A DNA stretch of 64,000 bases from an uncultured Saprospiraceae bacterium (GCA_937928045.1 CALFWO010000005.1:1-64000); one strand, 5' to 3'. Counted from the stretch's first letter, positions 17,292 to 26,180 are shown. Program-made: numbers and translations. The notes: a model not told the origin generated them from the sequence alone.

Positions 17292-18800
17292 CTAGAATGG
17301 TACGTCTTCATCGTTAATACGAGAAGGCATTGTAATGATATTTGGATTTGTGTTATTGTAAGTGTCGTCGTTGAGATCACTAAAATTCGGATCGTCTAAG
17401 TTGGTGAACTTCGCGCAGAAATCTATAAATCTAAGTTTGACAGATTCCGTAGCACCATTACGGTGTTTGGCCACAATTATTTCTCCAACACCTTTCATTG
17501 AATTCCCTTCTTCATCTTCAAGAATCTGATAGTACTCTGGACGATATATAAATGATACAATATCCGCATCTTGCTCAATCGCTCCTGATTCCCGCAGATC
17601 TGAAAGCATCGGACGCTTGTCCCCACCTCTACTTTCCACTGCCCGTGAAAGTTGCGACAGCGCAATTACCGGAACATTCAATTCCTTTGCCATTCCTTTA
17701 AGAGCTCTAGATATCGCAGAAATTTCTTGTTCTCTATTTCCTTGTTTATTTGTCGCACCTGCAGTCATCAATTGCAGATAATCAATCATGACTAATTGGA
17801 TGTCATGTTGCATTTTCAAACGTCGACATTTAGCTCGCAACTCAAAAATATTTATCCCCGGCGTATCATCAATGAAAATGGGTGCTTCCCCAACTTTTTC
17901 TACAGCAGAGTGCACATTTTTCCAATCGTCATCATCTAATCGCCCATCTCTCAATTTAGAACCAGGAATCTCCGCTTCCATTGATATTAGCCTTTGAGCC
18001 AACTGAATGGAGGACATCTCTAGGGAGAAAAAGGCTACTGGTTTATTGAAATCCATGGCCGCATTACGTGCTACCGCCAAAGTGAACGAGGTCTTACCCA
18101 TACCAGGACGAGCCGCCACAATAATTAAATCCGAAGCTTGCCATCCTGAGGTCAATCGATCTAGGTCGGTAAATCCTGATGGAACACCAGTTAAGCCTTC
18201 TTCTTTTTGAGACATTTCTTCGAGCTTTTTTAAAGCTTGTCCAGCAAGCGTGCTCATCTTTTCATAACTCCGAGAAAGATTATTTTGAGTAATGTCAAAA
18301 AGTCCAGCTTCCGCACTGTCTAAAAGATCAAATACATCGGTGGTATCCTCATAGGCATCCTTAATTGTTTTTGTAGAAACAGAGATTAATTCTCTTTGTA
18401 TATGCTTTTGAGAAATAATTCTTGCGTGGTATTCAATGTTTGCCGCAGAAGCAACTTTGTTCGTAAGTTCTACTAGATAGTAAGGTCCTCCGATAACATC
18501 TAATTCCCCTTTTTTCTTCAACATCTCTGTGACCGTCAACAAATCGACCGGCTGGGTCTTCTCAAAAAGTTCGAGCATCACTTCGAATATTTTTTGATGA
18601 CCTTCGGAATAAAATGATTTCGGTGTAAGGATGTCCAATACTACTGCCAAAGCATCTTTGTCCAACATGATCGCACCAAGCACGGCTTCTTCAAGTGGAA
18701 GAGCCTGAGGTTGTACCTTTCCAAAAACATAATTGGTCAGGTCGTTAGTTGGCTTGTTCGCACTTTCGCGAAAAGGTTTAATCTTTTTAGTTTCGGACAT
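17292..18800 (-). CDS. dnaB: Replicative DNA helicase DnaB
   Basis: A 502-residue hexameric helicase that unwinds DNA at the fork. The N-terminal DnaB domain (PQALPLEEAVLGAIMLDKDA) is followed by the RecA-like domain: Walker A in VAARPGMGKTSFTLAVARN (lysine near 236), FFSLEMSSIQLAQRL, Walker B in QLVMIDYLQLM, ALSQLSRAVE and the DLRESGAIEQDADIV motif. The tail is acidic and ends in NDEDVPF. No intein is present. It leads a probable two-gene operon with the pseudouridine synthase. Confidence 0.97.
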   Translation of the reverse strand: MSETKKIKPFRESANKPTNDLTNYVFGKVQPQALPLEEAVLGAIMLDKDALAVVLDILTPKSFYSEGHQKIFEVMLELFEKTQPVDLLTVTEMLKKKGELDVIGGPYYLVELTNKVASAANIEYHARIISQKHIQRELISVSTKTIKDAYEDTTDVFDLLDSAEAGLFDITQNNLSRSYEKMSTLAGQALKKLEEMSQKEEGLTGVPSGFTDLDRLTSGWQASDLIIVAARPGMGKTSFTLAVARNAAMDFNKPVAFFSLEMSSIQLAQRLISMEAEIPGSKLRDGRLDDDDWKNVHSAVEKVGEAPIFIDDTPGINIFELRAKCRRLKMQHDIQLVMIDYLQLMTAGATNKQGNREQEISAISRALKGMAKELNVPVIALSQLSRAVESRGGDKRPMLSDLRESGAIEQDADIVSFIYRPEYYQILEDEEGNSMKGVGEIIVAKHRNGATESVKLRFIDFCAKFTNLDDPNFSDLNDDTYNNTNPNIITMPSRINDEDVPF

Positions 18801-19234
18801 CTAGTTGTTGTTCTGTAGTTTTTGTTCGGCTCCAAAATTAATTGGAATTCCTTAGTATCAAAAGTTAGATTGGTTTCGGTTATGTTGGTAAGTCTTGCTT
18901 TCTGTGGAAAAAATTGTGGATATCTTTTTATCTAGAGGTATCCATAGAAAACCAGTTTTCATCTTCCGGTAGAAACAATATTTTATATAAATAAAAATTT
19001 GTTGTCTACTGAATTGCAGTATTTTACCGTGGAACGAAAAAGATGTCTTTTGTACATCTAGTAATCAAAGGCTAAATACGAATTTCCGCTCGAATGTTTA
19101 AAACCTTAGATATTTTTATTTTCATAATGTGAAGATATGACTTTAATGAGCTGAAAGCAATAAATAAGACTTGATCAACAGTTGACAATATTATCGAACA
19201 ACCGCCTTATCTTTGGGTCATCAAATTTGAAAGC
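18801..19234. other. Divergent intergenic region, 434 bases
   Basis: Spacer between dnaB (minus) and the dioxygenase gene (plus). It holds the plus-strand promoter described at 19182 and an imperfect inverted repeat GGATATC/GGTATCC near 18917. No gene or RNA is visible. Confidence 0.5.
19182..19215 (+). promoter_or_regulatory. Bacteroidota-type promoter of the dioxygenase gene
   Basis: TTG (19182-19184) and TATCTTTG (19208-19215) match the TTG / TAnnTTTG promoter, with 23 bases between them, at the upper end of the usual range. The start codon follows 20 bases downstream. Confidence 0.5.
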
Positions 19235-20080
19235 ATGTTGAAGGTACTTACACAGGAGCAAGTCGATCATTATTTCAGAGAAGGTTTCTTGCACGTCAAA
19301 GGAGTCTATACCCCCGAAAGCATCGATCGAATCAGGGAGATCATGGCCCAAGCGTTGAAGGATGGTACTTGGGAGTCTGCCCCTCATCATAATGAGGGCG
19401 TTACAACTGATGTCTTTCGAGTAATGCCAGAGTTGATAGATCTATTCTTTACGGAAAGATATGTACAGGTTTTCAAAGATCTTTTCGGAGATGAAATGGT
19501 CGTTTTGCCTGAGCCAGCGATTCATAGAAATCGATTCTACTTTTGGCATAAGGATTCTTCTTTTTTGGATGAACAAGGTGAAAAATACCATTGGAATGAT
19601 GATTTCAATGCGATTATGGCGGCAATGTATTTTCAAGACAATGATGATGTCTATGGAGGTGGAATTACAGTGGCCGGAGGAACCCATAAAGACAAAGAGG
19701 ATATGCACCATAAGGTGATCCATATGAATACTTTTCAAAGAGCGATTTTAAAGATCCAAAAAATCTTAGGGATTTCATTTTACGATAAGTTGGAAAAGCA
19801 TCCGAAGTTGACAAGAGTTCCTTCGAAAAAAGGAGATCTTGTTTTATTGGACATTAGAATTGATCATAAGGGTTCAACACCAAAAGGGACTAGAGAGAAT
19901 TATGATAAGTTTGCTTACTTCAATATCGTTACAGATAATAGTAAATATACAAAAGACCTTAATCGTTGTCTTCGAGCAAGACCTTCAGGTTATTATAGTA
20001 ATTATTTAAAGCATGATAAAGAGCTTCCAGCTGCTTTGGTACAGAAAGGGAAAGAGCTTAATTTTAATTTAGATTTTTAA
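19235..20080 (+). CDS. Phytanoyl-CoA dioxygenase (PhyH) family protein
   Basis: A 281-residue Fe(II)/2-oxoglutarate-dependent dioxygenase. The iron ligands are visible as H105 and D107 in FYFWHKDSS and H211 in LLDIRIDHKGS, and R220 in PKGTREN is placed to bind 2-oxoglutarate. The start (MLKVLTQEQVDHYFREGFLHV) is typical of PhyH proteins. Its substrate cannot be told from sequence. The gene stands alone: dnaB diverges upstream and a palindromic repeat begins 3 bases after the stop. Confidence 0.88.
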   Translation: MLKVLTQEQVDHYFREGFLHVKGVYTPESIDRIREIMAQALKDGTWESAPHHNEGVTTDVFRVMPELIDLFFTERYVQVFKDLFGDEMVVLPEPAIHRNRFYFWHKDSSFLDEQGEKYHWNDDFNAIMAAMYFQDNDDVYGGGITVAGGTHKDKEDMHHKVIHMNTFQRAILKIQKILGISFYDKLEKHPKLTRVPSKKGDLVLLDIRIDHKGSTPKGTRENYDKFAYFNIVTDNSKYTKDLNRCLRARPSGYYSNYLKHDKELPAALVQKGKELNFNLDF

Positions 20081-20082
20081 TA

Positions 20083-20290
20083 GTTGAAATTTGTGGAAAA
20101 GCCGTCCGCCGGAGGTGAACGAGCTGTTGAAGTTAGTTGAAATTTGTGTTTAAAAAGACAAGCTTTTTAAACGGTGTTTCGTAGCTCCGCGGAATAATTT
20201 ACTCAATGATAATTAGTGATATTTACGTTTGCAGTTGAAAAATTAGAGTCCCGATACTTGTCGGAGTTACAAATTTCAACAAATTTCAAC
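20083..20290. repeat. Dispersed palindromic repeat, copy B
   Basis: The left end carries GTTGAAATTTGTGG and GTTGAAGTTAGTTGAAATTT, and the right end ACAAATTTCAACAAATTTC, so the element is flanked by inverted motifs. Inside are a GC-rich segment GCCGTCCGCCGGAGG, a perfect 9-bp hairpin TTTAAAAAG/CTTTTTAAA (20149-20171), GTAGCTCCGCGG (20181-20192), and CCGATACTTGTCGG near the right end. Read in reverse, the left module matches the right module of the copy at 49660-49840 (GCGGAGCTAC, A/T hairpin, ACAAACTTCAAC). It overlaps the last codons of the MoeB-like gene. Confidence 0.7.
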
Positions 20291-21421
20291 TTCATTCATC
20301 CCGTTCAAACCTCCCTCCAAATTCACCAAATTAGAAAAGCCAAATTCTTTTTGCAATTGCTCAATTGCCTTACGGCTTCGGACACCGCTTTGGCAGTGTA
20401 CAATCACTTTTTTGCTTCTGTCTATTTGATCAATATAGTCAGTTAGCTTGCTAAGCGGTGCAAATAATCCACCAAGATTAATTAAATCATATTCTTCTTT
20501 TTCTCTTACGTCAACTAATTGGAAATTAGTTCGAGTTGCTCTTAAGTTCTCAAAATCTTTCGCTGTAATGGAATTTATATTGATGAATTGATCGCCAGAG
20601 ATGATGCCACAAAATTCTTCGTAATCTATTAGCGCTTTTATCGATGGATTTTCCCCTGAAAGTGGATTGTCTTTTTGAGCTTTGAATTTTAGATTGTGAA
20701 AAGAGTAGGATAGTGCATCAAAAACTAAAAGCTTGTTGATCAATGGCTCTCCGATTCCAGTAATAACCTTGATGACTTCATTGGCTTGCATAGTGCCAAC
20801 AATCCCAGGTAGGACACCAAGGACACCAGCTTCAGCGCAATTGGGCACTGTACCTGCGGCAGGAGGCTCTGGGAATAGATCACGATAATTGGCCGATCGA
20901 ATTTCATTGTCCAATGGATAATTAAATACGGCAAGTTGTCCTTCAAATCGAAAGATAGATCCAAAGACATTTATTTTATTCAGCAAATAGCAAGCGTCGT
21001 TAATTAGATATCTGGTTGGAAAATTGTCTGTTCCATCAGCGACGATGTCATAAGGAGCAATGATCTCCAAAGCATTTTCTGAAGTGATTTTTTCAACGAT
21101 GGCAATAACCTCAATGTGCGGGTTCTGTCGGATGATTTTTTCTTGAGCGATTTCAGCTTTAAATTTGCCAATATCGTCTTGGGCAAATAAAACTTGGCGC
21201 TGAAGATTTGAAACTTCGATTTGATCGAAGTCAACAATGCCGATTGTTCCAACCCCAGCAGCTGCAAGATATTGCAACAAAGGAGCGCCCAATCCACCAG
21301 CTCCAATCACCAATACTTTGGCTTTTTTTAATGCCAACTGAGCATCTAAATTGAATTCGGGCATGATCAAATGCCGTTGATAACGAGCAAATTCTGAAGT
21401 ATTGAGCGCGACATTGTCCAT
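20276..21421 (-). CDS. moeB: MoeB/ThiF-family adenylyltransferase with C-terminal rhodanese domain
   Basis: A 381-residue two-domain protein. Residues 1-245 are an E1-like adenylyltransferase: RYQRHLIMPE start, nucleotide loop VIGAGGLGAPLLQYLAAAGVG (38-58), DNFPTRYLINDAC, and NCAEAGVLGVLPG. Residues 275-381 are a rhodanese domain with catalytic C343 in VHCQSGVRSR. Such proteins activate MoaD- or ThiS-type carriers and deliver sulfur. The usual zinc-binding CxxC pairs are absent: CYRC is replaced by NYRD before LFPEPP, and the later CxxC is missing. The last residues and stop codon lie inside palindromic repeat B. It diverges from moaC, whose start is 90 bases away. Confidence 0.9.
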   Translation of the reverse strand: MDNVALNTSEFARYQRHLIMPEFNLDAQLALKKAKVLVIGAGGLGAPLLQYLAAAGVGTIGIVDFDQIEVSNLQRQVLFAQDDIGKFKAEIAQEKIIRQNPHIEVIAIVEKITSENALEIIAPYDIVADGTDNFPTRYLINDACYLLNKINVFGSIFRFEGQLAVFNYPLDNEIRSANYRDLFPEPPAAGTVPNCAEAGVLGVLPGIVGTMQANEVIKVITGIGEPLINKLLVFDALSYSFHNLKFKAQKDNPLSGENPSIKALIDYEEFCGIISGDQFININSITAKDFENLRATRTNFQLVDVREKEEYDLINLGGLFAPLSKLTDYIDQIDRSKKVIVHCQSGVRSRKAIEQLQKEFGFSNLVNLEGGLNGMNEVEIC

Positions 21422-21484
21422 ATTTCTTAGATTGTGACAAAGGTATAAACTATTGAAGATCCTCCCAACTGACTAAATATACCG

Positions 21485-21492
21485 TATCTTTG
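21485..21492 (+). promoter_or_regulatory. Possible -7 promoter element of moaC
   Basis: TATCTTTG matches the TAnnTTTG element 19 bases before the moaC start. The nearest TTG is too far upstream for a canonical -33 site. Confidence 0.4.
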
Positions 21493-21511
21493 AAGTCCGG
21501 AAACGGAAATT

Positions 21512-21991
21512 ATGTCAAAAGAATTTACACATCTAGATGAAAAGGGTAATCCATCAATGGTGGATGTTAGTGAAAAAAAAATCACAGCTAGAATGGCGCA
21601 TGCGCGCTCCTATGTTGTTTTGGATGAGACAATCTTAGCTTCTTTTGAAGGTCAAGATATTCAAACCAAGAAAGGGCCGGTGTTTCAGACTGCAATTCTT
21701 GCCGGCGTCATGGCTGCTAAAAAGACTTGGGATCTAATACCGCTTTGTCATCCTCTGGCCCTAGATAGTTGCAAAGTAAATATAAAACTGAATGCAAAGC
21801 GTATTGTGCAAATAGACTGTATTGCCAAGATTACTTCAAAAACTGGTGTAGAAATGGAGGCGCTAACGGGTGCTTCTGTTGCAGCTTTGACCATCTATGA
21901 TATGTGCAAAGCATTTTCGCATAATATAGTTATTAAAGAAACCAAACTCATAGAAAAAACAGGTGGGAAAAGCGACTACAAAGACGCATAA
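21512..21991 (+). CDS. moaC: Cyclic pyranopterin monophosphate synthase MoaC
   Basis: A 159-residue enzyme of molybdenum-cofactor synthesis that acts after MoaA to form cyclic pyranopterin monophosphate. Family motifs are NPSMVDVSEKKITARMA, AILAGVMAAKKTWDLIPLCHPL, and KTGVEMEALTGASVAALTIYDMCKA. Length is normal. The next gene starts 29 bases before its stop, so translation is probably coupled. MoaA, MoaE, MoaD and MoeA are not in the window. Confidence 0.96.
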   Translation: MSKEFTHLDEKGNPSMVDVSEKKITARMAHARSYVVLDETILASFEGQDIQTKKGPVFQTAILAGVMAAKKTWDLIPLCHPLALDSCKVNIKLNAKRIVQIDCIAKITSKTGVEMEALTGASVAALTIYDMCKAFSHNIVIKETKLIEKTGGKSDYKDA

Positions 21992-23087
21992 AAAACATGC
22001 GTCGATCAATAAGCCTTTGGGAGGTAGATTTCATAGAAATGAATTTGGACTTTTAGGAGCACCATGTGGTAAGGTGCAAACTTTGGTGCGTTACATAAAT
22101 CGTTCATTGAAGTCAGCATACAATGTTGGATATATTGATGCAGAGCATCAGGCGCAGCAAGAAGATATGCCTGGAATGTATTCTCACTATATTGATAAAA
22201 TTGATTTTCATCAATTAAATTTCCATTCCGAAAAAGATGCTTACCAATATCGAACTTGGTTTAATGATTGTCATCTGGTAATGGTCAATGGAAACCATTT
22301 TGATTCCGAACAGCAGATTGTTTTTTTAAATTCAAAAAAGAAAGCTTCCTTAGAAAGAAAATTAGATCGCTTAACAAATGTGATTGCATTTGTTCAAGAT
22401 GATGAAGAAGTACACGACTACTTAAAGGAAAAATTGCCGCACTGGGAAGAGATACCAATCTTTCCAATCAGTGAAGAAGATGGTTTAATTGCCTTGCTTC
22501 ATGAGAAAATAAAAAAACCAAAGTTGAAGGGTTTGGTGTTGGCTGGTGGTAAAAGTTCTCGGATGGGAAAAGATAAAGGAGCTATAGAATATCACGGCTC
22601 GCCCCAACGAGAACACATGGCAAGTTTGTTAAAATCATCTTGTGAAGAAACCTACATCTCCATGGCGCCGGGTAGTTCCTGTGAAAGTAGCTATCCAGTC
22701 TTAGAAGATTCCTTCGTTGGATTGGGGCCATTTGGTGGAATTTTATCTGCGTTCAAAAAAGATCCTAATGCAGCATGGTTAGTAGTGGCATGTGACCAAC
22801 CACTTTTAGATGAAGCACATTTGGAGAAATTAATTGCAGAGCGAGATCAAACAAAGTTGGCCACATGTTTTCATAATCCGGAGACTAAATTCCCCGAGCC
22901 ACTGATTACGATTTGGGAACCTAGAGCCTATCCAATTCTTTTGCAATTTTTGGGGCAAGGATATACCTGTCCAAGAAAAGTGTTGATCAATGCACAAGTA
23001 AAAGAAATTCGACTGGAGGAAAATGACTTTATGATGAATGTAAATACTCCTGAAGAATATAAAGGAGCGCTGAAAAAATTAGCATAA
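21963..23087 (+). CDS. mobA: MobA-like nucleotidyltransferase with a MobB-like N-terminal half
   Basis: A 374-residue protein. From about residue 188 it is a MobA domain that attaches GMP to molybdopterin: LKGLVLAGGKSSRMGKDKG, GPFGGILSAF, VACDQPLL, FPEPLITIW, NVNTPEEY. The first 180 residues (NEFGLLGAPCGKVQTLVRYIN, YNVGYIDAEHQ) resemble MobB, the GTP-binding adaptor, but the P-loop lysine-threonine is not evident, so this half may be inactive or structural. The ATG at 21963 overlaps moaC by 29 bases; later starts are possible but would shorten the MobB-like part. The stop is immediately followed by the ATG of the next gene. Confidence 0.85.
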   Translation: MGKATTKTHKKHASINKPLGGRFHRNEFGLLGAPCGKVQTLVRYINRSLKSAYNVGYIDAEHQAQQEDMPGMYSHYIDKIDFHQLNFHSEKDAYQYRTWFNDCHLVMVNGNHFDSEQQIVFLNSKKKASLERKLDRLTNVIAFVQDDEEVHDYLKEKLPHWEEIPIFPISEEDGLIALLHEKIKKPKLKGLVLAGGKSSRMGKDKGAIEYHGSPQREHMASLLKSSCEETYISMAPGSSCESSYPVLEDSFVGLGPFGGILSAFKKDPNAAWLVVACDQPLLDEAHLEKLIAERDQTKLATCFHNPETKFPEPLITIWEPRAYPILLQFLGQGYTCPRKVLINAQVKEIRLEENDFMMNVNTPEEYKGALKKLA

Positions 23088-23681
23088 ATGGTCTCGGCAA
23101 TATTGCTTGCGGCAGGTTCTTCAAAACGCATGGGCGCGCAAGATAAATTATTGCTAAAGTATAAAGGCCATTGGTTGGTCAATCATGTCATGCAACAACT
23201 TTGGGAAGCTAATATTGATGAATTAATCATTGTAAGAAAAAACAATTCAGAGAACTTATTAGGTGGAAAAAAAACGGAGCGCATTAAGATCGTTTTGAAT
23301 CCGATTGCTGAAAAGGGAATGACCACTTCCATTCAAGCTGGAATTCGCGCTGCCAAAAAGGATGCTCATGGTTATTTGATTTGTCAAGCCGATATGCCAT
23401 TGATATCCACCTTAGAATACAATCAGATTATTGCCTCGTTTGAATCCAAAATCGCTGATTCCCCAAGATTGATTACCGTCCCGTTTTTCCAAAATCAAAA
23501 AGGCAATCCAATTATTCTATCTGCTGCTTATTTGCAGGAAATATTAGCTCATCAAGAAATGGAGGGTTGCCGAGCTATAGTTAAAGCAAATGTTGAAAAT
23601 GTTTCGAAAGTGGAGATGAATACGAATCATGTTTTGGTGGATGTAGACACTTATGAAGATTGGGAGCGCATATTTTCCTGA
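23088..23681 (+). CDS. mocA: MocA-like molybdenum cofactor nucleotidyltransferase
   Basis: A 197-residue NTP transferase. MVSAILLAAGSSKRMGAQDKLLL is the nucleotide-binding signature, with EKGMTTSIQAGIRAA, YLICQADMPLI, GNPIILSAAY and LVDVDTYEDW typical of the MocA/CoxC-type family, which makes the cytosine dinucleotide form of the cofactor. Its start abuts the mobA-like stop, so the three Moco genes are one operon. A cytidylylated cofactor would imply xanthine-dehydrogenase-type enzymes elsewhere in the genome. Symbol by family similarity. Confidence 0.85.
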   Translation: MVSAILLAAGSSKRMGAQDKLLLKYKGHWLVNHVMQQLWEANIDELIIVRKNNSENLLGGKKTERIKIVLNPIAEKGMTTSIQAGIRAAKKDAHGYLICQADMPLISTLEYNQIIASFESKIADSPRLITVPFFQNQKGNPIILSAAYLQEILAHQEMEGCRAIVKANVENVSKVEMNTNHVLVDVDTYEDWERIFS

Positions 23682-23700
23682 TATCTTCAATTCATTTCTG

Positions 23701-23749
23701 TTTTCTCGTAATATGAGAAAATAATTTCTGCAGTCTCAAATAGTGAGAC
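23701..23749. other. Two hairpins downstream of the Moco operon
   Basis: TTTTCTC/GAGAAAA (23701-23721) and GTCTCA/TGAGAC (23733-23749) are two separate perfect inverted repeats. Neither has a T-run, so they may be RNA 3'-end structures or protein sites. Confidence 0.4.
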
Positions 23750-23872
23750 CTGTTCGCTGCAATTTTCTTCGTTCTTTAGTTAGAAATTAGATCAATAGTT
23801 TTAATGCCCGAAAGTTAAAGTATTACCTAACTTGCTCATTGAGTTTTGGTTTAGATTTTAAATGTACAATGT

Positions 23873-24868
23873 ATGAACGGAAAACATCCTGTAAAGATAA
23901 TTGGGTCAGGAATCTATTTGCCTGCAGTAGTTTCTTCAGCAACAATTGAGGAAAAATTTGGACTTCCAAAGGGCTGGGCGGAGAAGTACTCAGGTGTATC
24001 TAGCCGTCATCATGTAACATTTGAATCAAATGGTTTTATGGCTGCGCGTGCGATTGAAAAAGCGCTGAATTTTGCTGAAAAAAGAGTGTCTGATATGGAC
24101 TTAATAATTTCAGCTGGTGCCACCTTTGATTTTCCATTGCCTAATCAATCTTCTGTTGTGAAAAACGAATTGGAGGATCGCTTGCTTTCGGATGTCGGCA
24201 CAATAGATATCGATACAACTTGTTTAAGTTTTGTTTCGGCCTTTGAGTTTGCGGCTAAATTATTGGACGGACGACAGTATAAAAATATTGTTATTGTAAG
24301 TGCGGAGATCGCTTCCAAAGGTTTGAATTCTAAAAACTTTGAAACATTGACACTTTTCGGTGATGGAGCAGCTGCTTTTATTCTAAGTTTTGATGAATCT
24401 GGCGAAAGTCAATTTTTGAAAGGAGGATTGCGCACCTATGCTGAAGGTGTTTTTCATACACATATTAAAGGAGGCGGTAATCAATATTTTTTCAAAGATC
24501 ATCCTTACGATGAAGATTTGCATTCTTTTAATATGCAAGGGAAAAAATTATTGCGACTTGCCAAACAAAAAGGACCAGAATTTGTGAATTGGTTTTTTAA
24601 AGATTCAGGAATACAAATGGATGAAATTAAAGTTGTGATTCCGCATCAAGCTTCAAAGGTTGGGATAAGTATATTTAAACATACTTTGCCGTTTGAGGAA
24701 GAGAAATTTAAAGGGAACATCAGTACTCACGGAAATTGCATTGCAGCCTCTATTCCAATTCTATTGCATCAAACAATTGAAGCCGGTGAATTAGAACGGG
24801 GAGCACTTTGTATGCTTGTTGGAACTTCTGCCGGCTTTTCTATTGGGGCAGTTGTATTCAAATATTAG
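23873..24868 (+). CDS. Beta-ketoacyl-ACP synthase III family protein
   Basis: A 331-residue thiolase-fold enzyme of the FabH type. The Cys-His-Asn triad is visible: C117 in DIDTTCLSF, H257 in VVIPHQAS, N287 in STHGNCIAAS. FGDGAAAFIL and the C-terminal GTSAGFSIGAVV are further family features. It is more likely a specialised KAS III (OleA- or secondary-metabolism-like) than the housekeeping FabH, because it stands next to a fatty-acid hydroxylase gene 36 bases downstream rather than fab genes. The substrate is unknown. Confidence 0.88.
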   Translation: MNGKHPVKIIGSGIYLPAVVSSATIEEKFGLPKGWAEKYSGVSSRHHVTFESNGFMAARAIEKALNFAEKRVSDMDLIISAGATFDFPLPNQSSVVKNELEDRLLSDVGTIDIDTTCLSFVSAFEFAAKLLDGRQYKNIVIVSAEIASKGLNSKNFETLTLFGDGAAAFILSFDESGESQFLKGGLRTYAEGVFHTHIKGGGNQYFFKDHPYDEDLHSFNMQGKKLLRLAKQKGPEFVNWFFKDSGIQMDEIKVVIPHQASKVGISIFKHTLPFEEEKFKGNISTHGNCIAASIPILLHQTIEAGELERGALCMLVGTSAGFSIGAVVFKY

Positions 24869-24904
24869 AATTTGCTGAATAGTGATTAACTAAAATACTT
24901 AGCT

Positions 24905-26026
24905 ATGGAGAGTATTAATTTAGTTTGGGGAAATACATTGCTTTTGGTTTGTGTAATTGCTGAAATTCTAGCGATTAAATTTATCCTAAAAGAAGAATTG
25001 CCGTGGAAAGAGATTGTGTTGAATTTAAACTCAGGACACATTTTACTCTGGATATTCAGAGGCCTAGAAGTCGCGGCATATTTTTATACCGTTGAGTTGG
25101 TAAGCATTGGACTGGTCGATACTATGCCGTTGTGGTTGAAGTGGACTTTGGCTTTTGTCCTTTGGGATTTTTGTTTTTACTGGTTGCATCGGACGCATCA
25201 TTATTTTAGCATTCTCTGGGGTGTACACGTTGTACATCACGAGGGAGAACATTTTAGTTTATCGCTAGGAATTCGAAACTCTTGGTATTCTTCTTTGACT
25301 TCCTATCCTTTTTTTATCATCATGGCTGTTATTGGTATTCCAGTTGAAATGTTTGTAATTGTTTCTTCTACACACTATTTTATTCAATTCTACAATCATA
25401 ATCATTTAGTGAAAAATAGCGGTTGGTTAGAATTCATTATGGTCACACCATCTCATCACAGAGTTCATCATGGAAGGAATGATCCTTATATTGATAAAAA
25501 CTTTGGAGGGACCTTGGTTTTATGGGATAAACTTTTTGGAACTTTTCAAAAAGAAGAATTAGACAATCCAGTTGAATTTGGTATCCACGAACCAGTGGAT
25601 TCTTATAATCCAATTTTAGTAAATAATATTCCATTTCTGAAATTATTCAAATTGGATGTTTTGCAGCAAAGAATCAATCGAATTTCATTTAAAACGCCCA
25701 ACCTGATTTTGGTTTCAGGAGCTTTGTTGCTTTTCGTATTGCTGCTTTTCTTCATCTACTTTGAAAAGGATATGGGATTCAACTCAAAACTGCTTTTGTT
25801 TTCATTGGTCTTTTTTGGAACCATTGGCAATGGAATAATGTCCGATGGAAAGAAGATTGGAATCTACATTTGGGTGGTGACCATGGTGGTACTTTCAACA
25901 CTTTTGATTCTTTATTTTCCGATCAGTCAAGTTGGATTTCAGATTTGTTTGGGTCTTGGAATTTTGCACGGCCTTGGGACATTAGGCTGGATGAGTACTG
26001 AAAAGCTGGTTAAATCAGATCGTTGA
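24905..26026 (+). CDS. Sterol desaturase / fatty acid hydroxylase family membrane protein
   Basis: A 373-residue integral membrane di-iron enzyme. The histidine clusters are HRTHH (95-99), HVVHH (108-112), a YNHNH pair near 163-167 and SHHRVHH (183-189), as in the fatty-acid hydroxylase superfamily. Several membrane segments precede them, and four hydrophobic segments follow in the C-terminal 120 residues, giving a longer tail than the minimal family. It lies 36 bases after the KAS III gene, so the pair may make or modify a hydroxylated lipid. Substrate unknown. Confidence 0.88.
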   Translation: MESINLVWGNTLLLVCVIAEILAIKFILKEELPWKEIVLNLNSGHILLWIFRGLEVAAYFYTVELVSIGLVDTMPLWLKWTLAFVLWDFCFYWLHRTHHYFSILWGVHVVHHEGEHFSLSLGIRNSWYSSLTSYPFFIIMAVIGIPVEMFVIVSSTHYFIQFYNHNHLVKNSGWLEFIMVTPSHHRVHHGRNDPYIDKNFGGTLVLWDKLFGTFQKEELDNPVEFGIHEPVDSYNPILVNNIPFLKLFKLDVLQQRINRISFKTPNLILVSGALLLFVLLLFFIYFEKDMGFNSKLLLFSLVFFGTIGNGIMSDGKKIGIYIWVVTMVVLSTLLILYFPISQVGFQICLGLGILHGLGTLGWMSTEKLVKSDR

Positions 26027-26151
26027 TCAAAAGCTTGAAAAACCTAAAATATGTCCTTAATTAACTTAATTTGCTTAGGACCTTGCGACATAATGTTAAA
26101 ATAGTGCATATTGTGGGTAATTTTGTGCAATTCTAATTTTCTGATTGCGAA

Positions 26152-26159
26152 TAACTTTG
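26152..26159 (+). promoter_or_regulatory. Possible -7 promoter element of the AraC-family gene
   Basis: TAACTTTG matches TAnnTTTG, 21 bases upstream of the ATG at 26181. Its position argues against a TTG start at 26145. Confidence 0.4.
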
Positions 26160-26180
26160 TTCATTAATCTTCCCAAGGAA

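Noticed and set aside
26145..26180. Upstream TTG start for the AraC-family gene
   Set aside because: A TAnnTTTG promoter element lies inside the would-be coding extension and the ATG at 26181 has a purine-rich leader.
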